64,000 bases of DNA from Actinomycetaceae bacterium (lineage in GTDB: Bacteria; Actinomycetota; Actinomycetes; Actinomycetales; Actinomycetaceae). Positions 35,735 through 46,883 of this stretch are shown here, one piece after another (position 1 is the first letter of the stretch; every line of letters starts with the position of its first letter). The DNA lies in NCBI GenBank assembly GCA_030540715.1, contig JAUNVQ010000002.1:3074-67073 (forward strand). Reading direction: 5' to 3'. The notes beneath the pieces were generated by a model. That model was not told the DNA's origin, did not search any database, and saw nothing but the letters and a program-made list of their open reading frames with translations. Both the position numbers and the translations under genes were made by a program.

Positions 35735-36822
35735 TGCTTGTCCTCCTTCTTTTCAACGGTTTGGACTTCGGAAGAATCGCCCTCGTGAATCTGTGCTTGA
35801 GTTGCGTCTTGGTTATCGGATCCACTTAAAGTAGTTGGCTGTGTTGATTGTCCAGCTTCAATGGCCTGTGCCTTCACAACACGTGTTTCGGGTTGAGCCA
35901 ATGCACTGTCAACGCGGCCGCCTGGCATACCCCAAGCTCCTGATTGTTTCACTGAGCGTGAGGCTTCCAGTGAATGCATGCCCTTTTCGGGATGGTCGCC
36001 ACGGTCAGCTTGAACTCGTAGTACCGCTGTTTGTGCGGCCTGACCGATGGGGCGTTCACCACCTTGAGCACGCACAACACGTGGTACTGATTCTTCAATA
36101 GGTGAACCGTCAATACCGCTGATTGCCGCCACATTGGGTGCGTTAGTTGAGGCATACACACCCGGTGAAGGCAACTGTCCAGGGTGGCGTCCAGTTGCAG
36201 CGTAGGCCTGCATCTTGGCATCAGCTGTTTCTGGTTGCTTCATAACGGTACTTAACACATCTGAATGTGTGAGCGTCACGGCCCCCAGGGCTGCCAACAC
36301 CAGCAGTGCACCCGTTATTTCCATAGTGAAAATATGCTTGGAAAATATTTCGATGGCAACAACCACGGGGTTGGTAAACGAATCATCATAGGCAATACCA
36401 CCAGTTTCTGGCAGATTGGCTGAAATCAGCGCTGTCACAAGGATTGCAGCACCAAGACCACCTAATATCCATGCTGACCAGCGCAGGGTTGAACTGGTTT
36501 TTTGGTAGTTGTCAGATGCTGCCACGCCAACAAGCATGAGCACAAACAGGAAAAGAATCATGATGGCACCCGTATAGACCACTACTTGAACTGTGGCAAG
36601 GAACAGTGCGTCTTGACTAAAGTACAGTACAGCTAACCCAAGCATCACTCCCACCATTAAAACGGCGGAATGTGCTGCCTGTTTGGCAAGCGCCATACCA
36701 ATAGCGCAGGCCACCATAAATACCGCCGTACAGTAGAACAAAACTGTTTGTGCCGTACCAAACGATGCTGTTGATGGTTCCGGTGTCATGACGTCAAGAT
36801 GCGTCAATGCGAATACTATCAC
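35731..36822 (-). CDS. nuoJ: NADH-quinone oxidoreductase subunit J with long tail
   Basis: NuoJ (ND6 homologue) sits between the quinone site and the first antiporter subunit. About 195 residues form the five-helix core, including the [20 protein letters not shown] region with its conserved glycine-bearing pi-bulge helix. The remaining 165 residues are a hydrophilic, Gln/Ala/Ser-rich tail with no predicted fold. Actinobacterial NuoJ proteins often have some tail, but this one nearly doubles the size of the minimal subunit. Start and stop both overlap neighbours by four bases. Confidence 0.95.
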   Translation of the reverse strand: MIVFALTHLDVMTPEPSTASFGTAQTVLFYCTAVFMVACAIGMALAKQAAHSAVLMVGVMLGLAVLYFSQDALFLATVQVVVYTGAIMILFLFVLMLVGVAASDNYQKTSSTLRWSAWILGGLGAAILVTALISANLPETGGIAYDDSFTNPVVVAIEIFSKHIFTMEITGALLVLAALGAVTLTHSDVLSTVMKQPETADAKMQAYAATGRHPGQLPSPGVYASTNAPNVAAISGIDGSPIEESVPRVVRAQGGERPIGQAAQTAVLRVQADRGDHPEKGMHSLEASRSVKQSGAWGMPGGRVDSALAQPETRVVKAQAIEAGQSTQPTTLSGSDNQDATQAQIHEGDSSEVQTVEKKEDKQ

Positions 36823-37475
36823 TGGCCTGCCTCCTCAAGTACTTTGACAGTTTTCAGTGACGGATCATCGGGGCGGCGTTCAGCTACCCACTCGACTTGT
36901 GCCTGAGTAGGTGCAACTACTTCGCCACGGTAATAGTCACCATCAGTTTTTCCTTCAACCATCGGATGCGGAGGTGCCAACATGCCATCTTGTAGGGGAA
37001 CGAGAATCTGGTCTTTTTCGTAAATCATATTTTCACGATGCTGGTCGGCAAGCTCAAACTCGTTTGACATGGTCAGCGCACGAGTGGGACATGCTTCCAT
37101 ACACATTCCGCAGAAAATACAGCGTAAATAGTTGATCTGGTAGGTACGCCCGTAACGTTCCCCTGGTGAATACTGTTCTTCAGGCGAATTGTTACCTGCT
37201 TCAACATAGATAGCATCTGCTGGGCAGGCCCATGCGCACAGTTCACAGCCAATACATTTTTCTAATCCATCTGGATAGCGATTCAAATGATGGCGTCCGT
37301 GAAAACGTGGCTGAATAACAGCTTTTTCTTTCGGGTATTGTTCGGTAACGACGGGCCGGAAGAATGAACGTATTGACACTCCAAATCCTGCAACAGGAGC
37401 AAGGAATTCACCAATGGGTCCTGGTTTGTCACGTTCGAAGCTCATGTCTTCGGGTGTTGGATTTCTTCTACTCAT
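36819..37475 (-). CDS. nuoI: NADH-quinone oxidoreductase subunit I
   Basis: NuoI carries the two [4Fe-4S] clusters N6a and N6b that relay electrons to NuoB. Two ferredoxin motifs are complete: [19 protein letters not shown] and [16 protein letters not shown]. The 218 residues include an N-terminal amphipathic stretch that docks on the membrane arm ([16 protein letters not shown]). The gene overlaps nuoJ and nuoH by four bases each. Confidence 0.97.
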   Translation of the reverse strand: MSRRNPTPEDMSFERDKPGPIGEFLAPVAGFGVSIRSFFRPVVTEQYPKEKAVIQPRFHGRHHLNRYPDGLEKCIGCELCAWACPADAIYVEAGNNSPEEQYSPGERYGRTYQINYLRCIFCGMCMEACPTRALTMSNEFELADQHRENMIYEKDQILVPLQDGMLAPPHPMVEGKTDGDYYRGEVVAPTQAQVEWVAERRPDDPSLKTVKVLEEAGQ

Positions 37476-38926
37476 TGTGTGCCTCCTTCCAGTGTCGCTT
37501 TGTCATCTGTCGCCTCACCCTTACTATCGTTAGCAGTTGTTTCGAGGCCAACAGTGACCAGTTCTTTTTCGTTGTGTTGCGCGTACTGAGTACGTCGTGG
37601 AGAGGGAGGTAGCTGCTGGCCAGGCATCGGTGGCACTGGGAAACCTCCTGCGAAGGCATCAAATGGCTCCATTGCTTTTTCTTCTTCAGCCTTGATGCGT
37701 TCGCGTTCACGCTTGTCAACTTTATTACCGTGAACCCAAATAATCACCAGGGCAACAAGGAACACAGCCCCTAGCCCCAGCAACAACTGGTTAAAGCTCA
37801 GAAGTGAGTAGTAGGAAACTGTCCGCATCACAGCCACCAGAACAAGCCATGCCAAAGCAATGGGCATCAGGCCCTTCCAACCGATTGACATAAGCTGGTC
37901 GTAGCGTACACGCACCAGAGTTCCACGTACCCACACCATCAGGAAGAACAGGAACCACACCTTAATTCCAAACCACAGCATGGGCCACAGGCCACTATGG
38001 AACATGCCACCAAATAGCTCATCACCAAATGGCAGACGCCATCCGCCCAGGAACATAGTTGTTGCTACAGCCGACACGTTAAACATGTTGACGTATTCTC
38101 CAAGATAGAACCAAGCGAACTTCATTGATGAATACTCTGTACCGTGACCAGCCACAATCTCGCCCTCACACTCGGGCATATCGAATGGTAAACGGTTCAC
38201 TTCACCAACCATCGCAATCAGATAGATCACAAAGGCTGGAAACAGCGTCACAAACCACCATACAGGCTTTTGGGCGGCAACAATTTCGGAGGTCGACATT
38301 GAGCCAGACATAATAAAGACACTTACTAAGGACATACCCATCGCAAGCTCGTAACTAATCACCTGTGCAGCTGAACGGGTAGAACCGATTAGTGACAATG
38401 TGTTACGTGAGGCCCAGCCACCTAGAACAATTCCGTAAACACCAAGACCTGTTATCGCCAGGATATACAGCGTTGATACCGGCATATCTACCAATTGCAG
38501 TGGGGTATCAATGATACAGTTGTGCCCTGCATCATCACATCCGACTTTCCACTGTGGGCCAACCGGGATCACAGCATACACCATGAAAGCAGTGAAAGCA
38601 GTAATCAGTGGACCCATATAGTACAAAACCTTGTCGATGCCTTCTTTCCAAATGTCCTCTTTGGTTGTTAGCTTCACAGCGTCGCCAAGAGCCTGGAATA
38701 GACCCAGCGGGCCGTGAACATTAGGGCCTGGACGGGTTTGCATACGTGCAAGACCACGCCGTTCAACCCATAGGCCCATTACCACCGACACAATCAGCAC
38801 AACAACGATAACTAGGCACTTTACCAGTACCAACCACCAGGGCGTGCGTGAAAAGTCAGGCGGTGGAGGAGCTGCAGCAGCGGGAATTACATCAAGCGCG
38901 CTATTGAGTAGGTTTACGACGTTCAT
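37472..38926 (-). CDS. nuoH: NADH-quinone oxidoreductase subunit H
   Basis: NuoH (ND1 homologue) forms the quinone entry channel with NuoB and NuoD. The chamber sequences [19 protein letters not shown] and [19 protein letters not shown], with their conserved acidic residues, are visible. Eight or more hydrophobic segments are seen. After the last one (about residue 410) a polar, Lys/Glu/Pro-rich tail of about 75 residues extends the subunit to 484, against about 325-430 in most bacteria. The start overlaps the nuoG stop. Confidence 0.96.
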   Translation of the reverse strand: MNVVNLLNSALDVIPAAAAPPPPDFSRTPWWLVLVKCLVIVVVLIVSVVMGLWVERRGLARMQTRPGPNVHGPLGLFQALGDAVKLTTKEDIWKEGIDKVLYYMGPLITAFTAFMVYAVIPVGPQWKVGCDDAGHNCIIDTPLQLVDMPVSTLYILAITGLGVYGIVLGGWASRNTLSLIGSTRSAAQVISYELAMGMSLVSVFIMSGSMSTSEIVAAQKPVWWFVTLFPAFVIYLIAMVGEVNRLPFDMPECEGEIVAGHGTEYSSMKFAWFYLGEYVNMFNVSAVATTMFLGGWRLPFGDELFGGMFHSGLWPMLWFGIKVWFLFFLMVWVRGTLVRVRYDQLMSIGWKGLMPIALAWLVLVAVMRTVSYYSLLSFNQLLLGLGAVFLVALVIIWVHGNKVDKRERERIKAEEEKAMEPFDAFAGGFPVPPMPGQQLPPSPRRTQYAQHNEKELVTVGLETTANDSKGEATDDKATLEGGTQ

Positions 38927-41529
38927 TTCGTCACCTCCGTTGCAGGTGCAAGAGATACCACAGAACCGTGTCCTACACCTAGAGTTTCATGAACATGACA
39001 ATCGCGCGATAATTCGGGCAGCCATACTACCCGATCGGGAAGGTCACTTATCACAAGTGGAAGGGTCAGCGAGTTCTTTCCATTCGATACTGTTACCGAA
39101 TCTCCAGAAGTAACCCCAATAGCTTGGGCTGTTGATAGCCCCAAGCGGATAACAGATTGACGCGCTGTACCGGCTAGCTTTTTTGCACCAGCCATTAATA
39201 CACCCTCGTCAATAAGTGGTTTATGTGTTGCCAATACCGCGCTTCCCACACGGGGTGCAGCCAATGGTGACGGCGCGCATGCCGTGAAGGTTGAGCGTTG
39301 TCCATTCCAATTCATCAGTTCATTTGCTTCGCTATGAACAGATGCAAGTGTTGGCAACCCTAGGTCAATATCAAGTTCTGCAGCCAAACGATGAAGTGCC
39401 TCACGATCTGGCATAGTGTGGCTGGCAAGTGCCTGACCGAAGGGACGCAAGCGACCTTCCCAGTTAATATAGGTGCCAGGTTTTTCTGAATAGCTTGCCA
39501 CGGGAATCACCACATCAGCGTAGTGGTGTACCACGCTTTGGCTGCATTCAAATGACACTACCGTATCAACGGCTTCTAAGGCTTCAATAACATCACGATA
39601 ATTATCGAAGTCACGAATATCAACGCCAGCAAGCATCAGCATGGATAGTTCGCCACGCCGTGCCACTTCTATCATTTCTTTCGCATTAACTCCAGGGGTT
39701 GATGGAACATCGTGTCCCCACACTGCGCCGACATCAACACGCGCATCAGCATTATCAACAGGACGCCCAAATGGCAGCATTGAGGGCATGACACCAGCTT
39801 CTAGACCGCCACGTTCACCGCAACGACGCGGCACCCAAGCAATTGATGCTCCACTTGTGGCGACAAGATTATTAAGCGCAGAATAAAGGCCCTTCACTCT
39901 GGCAGCACGTTCACCCACCAATATCACTGTGCCCTCTTGGGCTAGCTCATCGGCAAGGTTACCGAAATGTTCGTTACCACTGCGGATCGAATCAACAATC
40001 TCAGGTTCTGTTCCCGGGGCTGCAACAATCACATCAGCAGACATTTTCAGTGATGAACGCGAAGTATATGGCGCGATCGTTGTGACCTTGACTGAGCCAG
40101 CACGCACTCCTTTACGAAGCCGCAAAAACAGAGTGGGGCATTCGTCCTCTGGTTCTAAGGCCACCAGCAAAACACGTCCAGCCTTCTCGACATCCGTGTA
40201 GGTAACTGGCATACCTGTTCCAGCAATATAGGTTCCCAGGAAGGCTTCTTCTTCATCACAGGATGCACGTACGCGCATATCTATATTATTGGTACGGGCG
40301 ACAACACGTGCGAACTTCGACCACGCATAAGAGTCTTCAAAGGTTAAGTGTCCACCGGTAATGATGCCAATGCCACCCTTTTCTTTCGCTTTGGTTATCG
40401 CTTTTGCTACCTGGCTGAACGCATCCGAAAACGATGTGTTGACAAGCTCATCACCTTCGCGAACCTGCGGATTAAATACCCGGTTATCGTTGCCCTGGTA
40501 TTCGTAGGCAAAACGATCCTTATCAGAGAGCCATTCCTCGTTAACATCCATATCGCGCTGAGCCATACGGCGAACGATTTCGCCACGACGAACATCGCTG
40601 CGCAATGCGGCACCAGAGGCATCATGTTCGGTAACACCACGGGTAGAAACCAAATCAAATGGACGTCCTCTAAAACGATATGAAGCTGAGGTCAACGCCC
40701 CTACCGGGCAAATCTGGATGGTATTTCCCGCAAAGTAGGAACTAAAGACGCGACCTGACACATCGAAATCATCAGCGATACGCAGTTTGGGGTTTCCCTT
40801 TGACACGTAGCCTTCGCCTCCGATAGACGATGTAAAGGACGGATCAAACACCATTGAGTGCCCATCGGGGTTCGCGTCGGGATCGACAACCCCCAGCAGA
40901 CACGGATCGTAGGTGCCGATATTTTCACCTAGGAAAGCGTGACCAGGTTCCCCAGGATAGGAACCGCCGCCACGGCCCTGCAGGTCAATAAACGCGTCAC
41001 CGGCGATCTCTTTACTAAAACGTACGCAGCGCTGACACAAGATACAGCGTTCACGGTCTAATAGTATCTGGCTCGACAATGCCACTGGTTTGGGGAAAGT
41101 ACGTTTTTTGTCGCGGAAGCGTGACTTTGCGCGCCCCTCAGTCATAGCCTGGTTTTGCAGGGGACATTCGCCACCTTTATCGCAAATCGGGCAGTCAAGC
41201 GGGTGGTTGATCAGCAGGAACTCCATCACACCACGCTGGGCTTTATCAGCCACTTCAGAAGTACGCTGAGTTTTGACTTCCATCCCAGGAATTACCGTTT
41301 GCGAACATGCTGGCTGCGGTTTCGGCATCGGGCGAACCTCACCGCTGCGGTCGGGGGCAGCTACCTCCACCAAGCATTGGCGGCAGGCCGCTACTGGCTC
41401 CAGCAGGGGGTGATCACAAAAACGTGGAATGTGAATACCCAGTTGCTCAGCAGCACGGATCACCAGTGTTCCTTTCGGAACATCAATAGGCTCGCCATCA
41501 ATGGTGATATGTACGAGGTCCTCGCTCAT
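38923..41529 (-). CDS. nuoG: NADH-quinone oxidoreductase subunit G
   Basis: NuoG is the large iron-sulfur subunit of the peripheral arm. The N-terminal [2Fe-2S] domain has RFCDHPLLEPVAACRQCLVEV-type cysteines. DCPICDKGGECPLQ and ERCILCQRCVRFSKEI bind further clusters. The rest (about 230-868) is a molybdopterin-oxidoreductase-like fold with no cofactor duty, ending in a formate-dehydrogenase-like domain (AIGVTSGDSVTVSNG). The 868 residues are normal. The ATGA overlap with nuoF supports a single transcript. Confidence 0.96.
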   Translation of the reverse strand: MSEDLVHITIDGEPIDVPKGTLVIRAAEQLGIHIPRFCDHPLLEPVAACRQCLVEVAAPDRSGEVRPMPKPQPACSQTVIPGMEVKTQRTSEVADKAQRGVMEFLLINHPLDCPICDKGGECPLQNQAMTEGRAKSRFRDKKRTFPKPVALSSQILLDRERCILCQRCVRFSKEIAGDAFIDLQGRGGGSYPGEPGHAFLGENIGTYDPCLLGVVDPDANPDGHSMVFDPSFTSSIGGEGYVSKGNPKLRIADDFDVSGRVFSSYFAGNTIQICPVGALTSASYRFRGRPFDLVSTRGVTEHDASGAALRSDVRRGEIVRRMAQRDMDVNEEWLSDKDRFAYEYQGNDNRVFNPQVREGDELVNTSFSDAFSQVAKAITKAKEKGGIGIITGGHLTFEDSYAWSKFARVVARTNNIDMRVRASCDEEEAFLGTYIAGTGMPVTYTDVEKAGRVLLVALEPEDECPTLFLRLRKGVRAGSVKVTTIAPYTSRSSLKMSADVIVAAPGTEPEIVDSIRSGNEHFGNLADELAQEGTVILVGERAARVKGLYSALNNLVATSGASIAWVPRRCGERGGLEAGVMPSMLPFGRPVDNADARVDVGAVWGHDVPSTPGVNAKEMIEVARRGELSMLMLAGVDIRDFDNYRDVIEALEAVDTVVSFECSQSVVHHYADVVIPVASYSEKPGTYINWEGRLRPFGQALASHTMPDREALHRLAAELDIDLGLPTLASVHSEANELMNWNGQRSTFTACAPSPLAAPRVGSAVLATHKPLIDEGVLMAGAKKLAGTARQSVIRLGLSTAQAIGVTSGDSVTVSNGKNSLTLPLVISDLPDRVVWLPELSRDCHVHETLGVGHGSVVSLAPATEVTK

Positions 41530-42821
41530 GAGCGTCCTCCTTCCTCAAAGACGGCGGATGCTTCATAGGGGAACAACTCCCATGCGGGGGTTGTGTACCC
41601 GGCTTCAAACTCGTCACGGAATAATTCAATACCTGAAAGGACACACGAGGTTGAGGCATCACCAAGAGCACAAAAACTGCGTCCAGCAATGTTGTGGCAA
41701 ATATCTTGTAACGTCTCAATGTCGCCTTCCATGCCTTTACCTGCTTCTAGGCGGTGCATAATCTGTTTCATCCAGTAAGTACCTTCACGGCAAGGTGTAC
41801 ATTTCCCGCAGGATTCATGCTGATAGAAATCTGTCCAACGGCTTACCACGCGCACAACCGATGTTGTTTCGTCGAAAAACTCCATTGCGCGTGTACCAAG
41901 CATGGAGCCAGCAGCACCTACGGATTCGTAATCCAGCGGAACATCTAAATGGTCTGGAGTAAAGAAAGGTGTAGATGACCCCCCGGGCGACCAGAACTTG
42001 AGTTTATGTCCCTTGCGAATACCGCCTGACATTTCAAGAAGTTCTCGAGCGGTAATACCAAAGGGTGCCTCATAAAGGCCTGGGTTTTCCACGTGTCCCG
42101 ACAGGTTAAACATGCCGTAGCCTTTCGATTTTTCAGTTCCCATTGTGGCAAACCATTCTGGAGACTGACGTAGGACAGTGGTTACCTGAGCTACTGTTTC
42201 AACGTTGTTGATAACTGTGGGGCGTGCATACAGTCCCTCAACCGCTGGGAATGGTGGTTTCAGGCGCGGATGTCCACGTCTTCCTTCCAGTGAGTCCAGC
42301 AGGGCTGTTTCTTCACCGCAAATATAGGCACCGGCACCGGCGTGGGCTATGATACGAAGATCACCCAAAAGACCAGCCGCTTCTGCTTCTTTGATAGCTG
42401 TCAGCAAACGATTGTAGGCGTGAGCAACCTCGCCACGAATATAGATAAAGGCATGATTGCAGTTAATAGCTCTACACGTAATCGCAACCCCCTCGATAAG
42501 TGCATGAGGGTTGGCCATAATAAGTGGGATATCTTTACAGGTACCAGGCTCCGACTCGTCACAGTTGACTGCTAGGTAGCGTGGTTTACCATCGTCGGGC
42601 GGCAGGAAGGACCACTTCAATCCCGTTGGGAAGCCAGCACCGCCACGCCCGCGGATACCGGCTGCTTTCACAGCTTCGGTAATATCGCCGGGTTCCATTG
42701 AACGAGCCTTTTCAAGGCCTGCGTAACCACCATGTTTCAGATAGTTTTCTAGTGTCCATGATTTTTCTTCCGCATAGTGCGCAGTAAGAACCGGAGTCAA
42801 AGCAATTGGTGTGTCACTCAT
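41526..42821 (-). CDS. nuoF: NADH-quinone oxidoreductase subunit F
   Basis: NuoF binds NADH, FMN and the N3 [4Fe-4S] cluster, the electron entry point. NADH/FMN motifs GRGGAGFPTGLKWSF and GAGAYICGEETALLDSLEG are intact. The cluster cysteines are in SCGKCTPCREG with a fourth further on (LGDAS preceded by SFCA). The 431 residues are standard. Overlaps with nuoE and nuoG are four bases each. Confidence 0.97.
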   Translation of the reverse strand: MSDTPIALTPVLTAHYAEEKSWTLENYLKHGGYAGLEKARSMEPGDITEAVKAAGIRGRGGAGFPTGLKWSFLPPDDGKPRYLAVNCDESEPGTCKDIPLIMANPHALIEGVAITCRAINCNHAFIYIRGEVAHAYNRLLTAIKEAEAAGLLGDLRIIAHAGAGAYICGEETALLDSLEGRRGHPRLKPPFPAVEGLYARPTVINNVETVAQVTTVLRQSPEWFATMGTEKSKGYGMFNLSGHVENPGLYEAPFGITARELLEMSGGIRKGHKLKFWSPGGSSTPFFTPDHLDVPLDYESVGAAGSMLGTRAMEFFDETTSVVRVVSRWTDFYQHESCGKCTPCREGTYWMKQIMHRLEAGKGMEGDIETLQDICHNIAGRSFCALGDASTSCVLSGIELFRDEFEAGYTTPAWELFPYEASAVFEEGGRS

Positions 42822-43678
42822 TTCCTTGCTCCTTTCTGTGCGACAATTGCATCAGTATCAGTATTGGCGCCTTTACCACCTTTAACTCCCCCAGTGTCAC
42901 CGCCAACAGCACCGCTATGTTCAGCTGAGGAGTGTTCTTTACCAACATTTTGTGTGCCTGCTTTACGTTCGACATTCGTGTTGACAGTAGCCGCGAAAGA
43001 GGAGGGTTTTTCATGAGCATAGTCGGTTGTCCAGCCACGTTGTTGAGCAGCCTTTAAACCCGTCAAACTTGCTGGCCCTGCTGACACTCCTTCATGTGCG
43101 TGTTCATCTGGGAAACCCGCCAAAATATGTGACATCTCTTTGAAGGTTGGCACGACATCTGGGCCACGTGTGGGTGTTACTGGTTTACCTGCTTGAATAT
43201 CGTCAACAAGCTGCTTGGCGCTGCCTGGAGTTTGGTTATCAAAGAACTCCCAATTCACCATAATGACAGGCGCATAGTCGCAGGCAGCATTACATTCAAC
43301 GGCTTCAAGTGTAATTTTTCCGTCGGCAGTAGTTTCATCATTACCTACGTCTAGATGATCCTGCAGTGCTTCAAAAATAGCGTCGCCACCCATCACAGCG
43401 CACAGCGCATTCGTGCACACACCTACCGTGTATTCACCATTTGGATGACGTTTATATTGGGTATAAAACGTTGCGACGGCGCTGACTTCGGCCTGGCTGA
43501 TATCGAGGATATCGGCGCACAGTGCAATACCATTGGACGAGACATATCCATCCTCTGACTGCACTAAATGAAGCAGCGGTAAAAGTGCGGAACGTTCATG
43601 GCCCTGCGGATAGCGACCTAAAATATCGTCAGCGTCGCTGCGAAGTCGCTGTTCAACCTCTGGATCATAAAATCCCAT
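42818..43678 (-). CDS. nuoE: NADH-quinone oxidoreductase subunit E with extended tail
   Basis: NuoE holds the N1a [2Fe-2S] cluster beside the flavin. The four ligands appear as CTNALC (first two) and ECNAACDYAP (second two). The thioredoxin-like core ends near residue 170. About 115 further residues follow, of which the last 80 are Gly/Ala/Thr/Lys-rich low complexity (for example GGDTGGVKGGKGANTDTD). Many NuoE proteins stop near 160-250, so this tail is long. The stop/start junction with nuoD is TAATG. Confidence 0.96.
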   Translation of the reverse strand: MGFYDPEVEQRLRSDADDILGRYPQGHERSALLPLLHLVQSEDGYVSSNGIALCADILDISQAEVSAVATFYTQYKRHPNGEYTVGVCTNALCAVMGGDAIFEALQDHLDVGNDETTADGKITLEAVECNAACDYAPVIMVNWEFFDNQTPGSAKQLVDDIQAGKPVTPTRGPDVVPTFKEMSHILAGFPDEHAHEGVSAGPASLTGLKAAQQRGWTTDYAHEKPSSFAATVNTNVERKAGTQNVGKEHSSAEHSGAVGGDTGGVKGGKGANTDTDAIVAQKGARK

Positions 43679-45036
43679 TAGCGATCCACCCCTCCCAATA
43701 CCGGGTCAATTGAGGCTAGCCCGATAATTAAGTCCGATAATGTTCCGCCTTCACAAATCAGTGCGGCACATTGTAGATTCGCAAAAGAAGGATCCCTAAA
43801 GTGTGCACGATAGGGACGCGTACTTCCATCCGATACTACGTGAACACCCAGAACACCCTTTGCGTGTTCAACTGCGGCGTATGCCTGCCCAACGGGAACG
43901 CGGAAACCTTCGGTCACCAGCTTAAAGTGGTGAATCAACGATTCCATCGATGTACCCATAATCTCGCGGATGTGGCTAAGGGAGTTTCCTTGCCCATCAT
44001 TGCCCACTGACAACTGTGCAGGCCATGCGATATGCGGATCATCAACCATGACAGGCTCACCCTCTGTTGCATCCAAGCGCTCCAGGCACTGGTACACAAT
44101 CTTTAACGATTCATACATTTCATTAAAGCGCACCACCGTCCTGGTGTAGGCATCGGATTGATCGGCAACAGGAATATCGAAGTCATAGGTTTCATAGCCG
44201 CAGTACGGCGCATCCTTTCGCAGGTCGGCTGGATATCCTGCGGCACGAACCATCGGTCCAGTCACCCCCAGGGCCATTGCGCCAGAAAGTGGCAACACCG
44301 AAATATCGATGGCGCGGGCTTTAAACAACGGGTTCGCCAATACCAAGTCCTGCAGTTCATTGATGTCCCGACGACACTTGGGCAAGAGTTCACGAATATA
44401 GTCAGTGGTACCCGGTGGAATATCTTGGGCTACACCACCCGGACGAATATAGGCATGATTCATGCGAAGGCCCGTGATGCGCTCAAAAATGCGCAGGATT
44501 TCTTCACGGCCTCTAAAGGCAATGGTCATCATCGTGGTGGCACCCAGCTCGTTACCGCCCGTACCAATGGCCACCAGATGCGATGAAATACGATTCAGTT
44601 CCATAAGCATCACGCGAATCACGCTTGCACGGTCGGGAACACGGTCGGTAATGTTGAGCAATTTTTCAACACCCAGACAGTAGGCGACTTCCTGGAAGAA
44701 AGGCGCCACATAGTCCATTCGAGTACAGAAGGTCACACCTTGTGTCCAGGTGCGAAACTCCATATTCTTTTCGATACCAGTGTGTAAGTATCCCGTGCCA
44801 ACGCGAACTTCGCGGATATATTCACCGTCCAGCTCAACAATCAGACGCAACACACCGTGAGTTGACGGGTGAACAGGGCCGATATTGACAACAATGCGTT
44901 CGTGCGCTAGTTTTTCAACCTCTGAAGCCATGTCATCCCAGTCACCACCATTGACGGTGTATTCGGGGATGTCGTGTGCCATGTCGTCAACAGCTGGCTT
45001 TGTCGCAAAAATGCTGGCTCTTTCTTGAGTAGTCAT
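43678..45036 (-). CDS. nuoD: NADH-quinone oxidoreductase subunit D
   Basis: NuoD (49-kDa homologue, nickel-hydrogenase fold) forms the quinone site with NuoB. Key segments are [19 protein letters not shown] with the quinone-site His, and [17 protein letters not shown]. The invariant C-terminal [12 protein letters not shown] is present. At 452 residues it has normal length. It overlaps nuoC and nuoE by a single base (TAATG). Confidence 0.97.
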   Translation of the reverse strand: MTTQERASIFATKPAVDDMAHDIPEYTVNGGDWDDMASEVEKLAHERIVVNIGPVHPSTHGVLRLIVELDGEYIREVRVGTGYLHTGIEKNMEFRTWTQGVTFCTRMDYVAPFFQEVAYCLGVEKLLNITDRVPDRASVIRVMLMELNRISSHLVAIGTGGNELGATTMMTIAFRGREEILRIFERITGLRMNHAYIRPGGVAQDIPPGTTDYIRELLPKCRRDINELQDLVLANPLFKARAIDISVLPLSGAMALGVTGPMVRAAGYPADLRKDAPYCGYETYDFDIPVADQSDAYTRTVVRFNEMYESLKIVYQCLERLDATEGEPVMVDDPHIAWPAQLSVGNDGQGNSLSHIREIMGTSMESLIHHFKLVTEGFRVPVGQAYAAVEHAKGVLGVHVVSDGSTRPYRAHFRDPSFANLQCAALICEGGTLSDLIIGLASIDPVLGGVDR

Positions 45037-45803
45037 TACCTATACACCCTCCGAGTATCAGCAGGCGGAATGGTTGCGCCTTTATATTGAACGGGAATAC
45101 CACCCAGGGGATAGTCTTTACGCTGCGGATGGCCAACCCAATCGTCAGGCATAGCCGAACGCGTCAAGTTGGGGTGACCATCAAAAATAATACCCATCAA
45201 ATCCCATGCTTCACGCTCCCACCAGTCATCGCCTGGATAAATGCTCACCACAGAAGGAATGTGCGGATCCGAATCAGGACAAGTAACCTCAAGGCGAACC
45301 GTACGCGAATGAGTATAGGAATAAAGCTGCCAGCACGCGTGCAGTTCGCGGCCAAGCTGTTCAGGGTAGTGTACGGCGCTCACGCCAAAGTTCATTTCAA
45401 AGCGTAGGTCTTGGTCATCGCGCATCCACTTACACACTTCAACGATATGTTGACGTGCAATATAAATAGTCAGTTCATCACGATCAACAACGACCTTTTC
45501 GATCACGTCGCTTACCCTTAAACCCGCTGCATCGATAAGCTCTTCAAGAATGTCAACAATCTCGTCAAAGTAGCCGCCGTAGGGGCGTTCAGATTGCCCA
45601 GGCATCGTGATTTTTTCTTGGAATAATCCAAAACCCGTCGTGTCGCCATCGTCTTGAACACCGAAAGAGCCTTGGCGCGTTGCAACCAAGTCTGGTTCGG
45701 TACGTCCAAACTTGTCGAGTTCACGTACTTCTTTCTTGGTAACATCAAGCTGTGTTGATTTGTTATGAAGATCTTTTGACGAGGGCGATGTGTGGTTACT
45801 CAT
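45036..45803 (-). CDS. nuoC: NADH-quinone oxidoreductase subunit C
   Basis: NuoC (30-kDa homologue) is a structural subunit of the peripheral arm. The family signature is [17 protein letters not shown], followed by [16 protein letters not shown]. The 255 residues include a polar N-terminal extension of about 60. NuoC and NuoD are separate, unlike the fused NuoCD of enterobacteria. The start overlaps the nuoB stop. Confidence 0.97.
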   Translation of the reverse strand: MSNHTSPSSKDLHNKSTQLDVTKKEVRELDKFGRTEPDLVATRQGSFGVQDDGDTTGFGLFQEKITMPGQSERPYGGYFDEIVDILEELIDAAGLRVSDVIEKVVVDRDELTIYIARQHIVEVCKWMRDDQDLRFEMNFGVSAVHYPEQLGRELHACWQLYSYTHSRTVRLEVTCPDSDPHIPSVVSIYPGDDWWEREAWDLMGIIFDGHPNLTRSAMPDDWVGHPQRKDYPLGGIPVQYKGATIPPADTRRVYR

Positions 45804-46375
45804 ACCAGTTCTCCCTTCATCATGTGTGTTGGTGTGGCCTTTAAGGCAGCTTCTTCGACTTTGCGGGCAATTTCTTGCCGACGCTTATTGTTCAGCGGCA
45901 TCACGTTAAGGGGAGTTTCATAATGAATCTGATCCCAAAGGGTAAAGATTGCGTTGAGGAGCATTTCTGGGCGTGGTGGGCATCCAGGCAGATACACGTC
46001 AACGGGAACCACGTGGTCACAGCCTTGGACGATCGCGTAGTTGTTGAACATCCCACCCGATGATGCGCACGCTCCCATCGAGATCACCCATTTAGGTTCG
46101 GGCATCGCATCGTAGGCATTGCGCACAATGGGAGCCATCTTGTGTGACAGCCGCCCAGAAACAATCATCAGGTCGGCGTGGCGAGGGCTGGCACGGAAAA
46201 CTTCCATACCAAATCGCGCAATGTCGTAACGCGGTGTACCAGTGGCCATCATTTCAATCGCGCAGCATGCCAAGCCCATCGTGACTGGCCATACTGAGGA
46301 TTTACGTGCCAATCCAACAAACTTGTCCAAACTGGTCATGCCTACGCCTGCAGGCAATTCGTTATCTAGTGACAT
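45800..46375 (-). CDS. nuoB: NADH-quinone oxidoreductase subunit B
   Basis: NuoB carries N2, the last [4Fe-4S] cluster before quinone. The paired cysteines are in [13 protein letters not shown]. The other two ligands are in [11 protein letters not shown] and [10 protein letters not shown]. The 191 residues are normal. The start lies 18 bases after nuoA. Confidence 0.97.
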   Translation of the reverse strand: MSLDNELPAGVGMTSLDKFVGLARKSSVWPVTMGLACCAIEMMATGTPRYDIARFGMEVFRASPRHADLMIVSGRLSHKMAPIVRNAYDAMPEPKWVISMGACASSGGMFNNYAIVQGCDHVVPVDVYLPGCPPRPEMLLNAIFTLWDQIHYETPLNVMPLNNKRRQEIARKVEEAALKATPTHMMKGELV

Positions 46376-46393
46376 CTACTGTTTCCCCCTTTA

Positions 46394-46777
46394 TTAAAAG
46401 TCCAGGCCGCCGCGACGCCACTCGTAAACATATGGAATCGTAATAAGCGCAATAAAAATAAGCAGTGCAATAAGTGCAGGCCCTGCTAATGCTGAATCAA
46501 ACTTATTGGAGGCTACTGCCCATGGATAAATAAATACGACTTCAATATCAAACACGATAAAGGTCATGGCTACCAGGTAGTACTTGATAGGAAAACGACC
46601 ATGCGCCGCTTGGTTTTCCATCGGCTCAATGCCACATTCATAAGTGGCGGTCTTTGAACGATTACGGCGGTTAGGGCTAAGAATCGCCGATGCGACAAGC
46701 CCTCCCAAAGCAACAGATAGCGTTACTGCCGCCATTATCAAAATTGTCGCCCCAGGCGAAATAGCTCCAGGAATCAT
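46394..46777 (-). CDS. nuoA: NADH-quinone oxidoreductase subunit A
   Basis: NuoA (ND3 homologue) has three membrane helices in 127 residues. The quinone-site loop contains YECGIEPM with its conserved Cys. The second helix has MTFIVFDIEVVFIYPWAV. It is the first gene of the complex I operon. GAAGGA precedes the ATG, and 106 bp separate it from menJ upstream, enough for its own promoter. Confidence 0.96.
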   Translation of the reverse strand: MIPGAISPGATILIMAAVTLSVALGGLVASAILSPNRRNRSKTATYECGIEPMENQAAHGRFPIKYYLVAMTFIVFDIEVVFIYPWAVASNKFDSALAGPALIALLIFIALITIPYVYEWRRGGLDF

Positions 46778-46883
46778 AGGTAACTCACTTCCTTCAGTGA
46801 CAGCGTGTCCATTAATGGCCAGCTCATTGAAATCCTATAAGCATCACAGAAATGTTGCCTATTAAGACAATTCGTCATTATCG

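Noticed and set aside
44158..44586. 142-codon plus-strand frame opposite nuoD
   Set aside because: It lies wholly inside the well-supported nuoD gene and is a shadow of its codon pattern.
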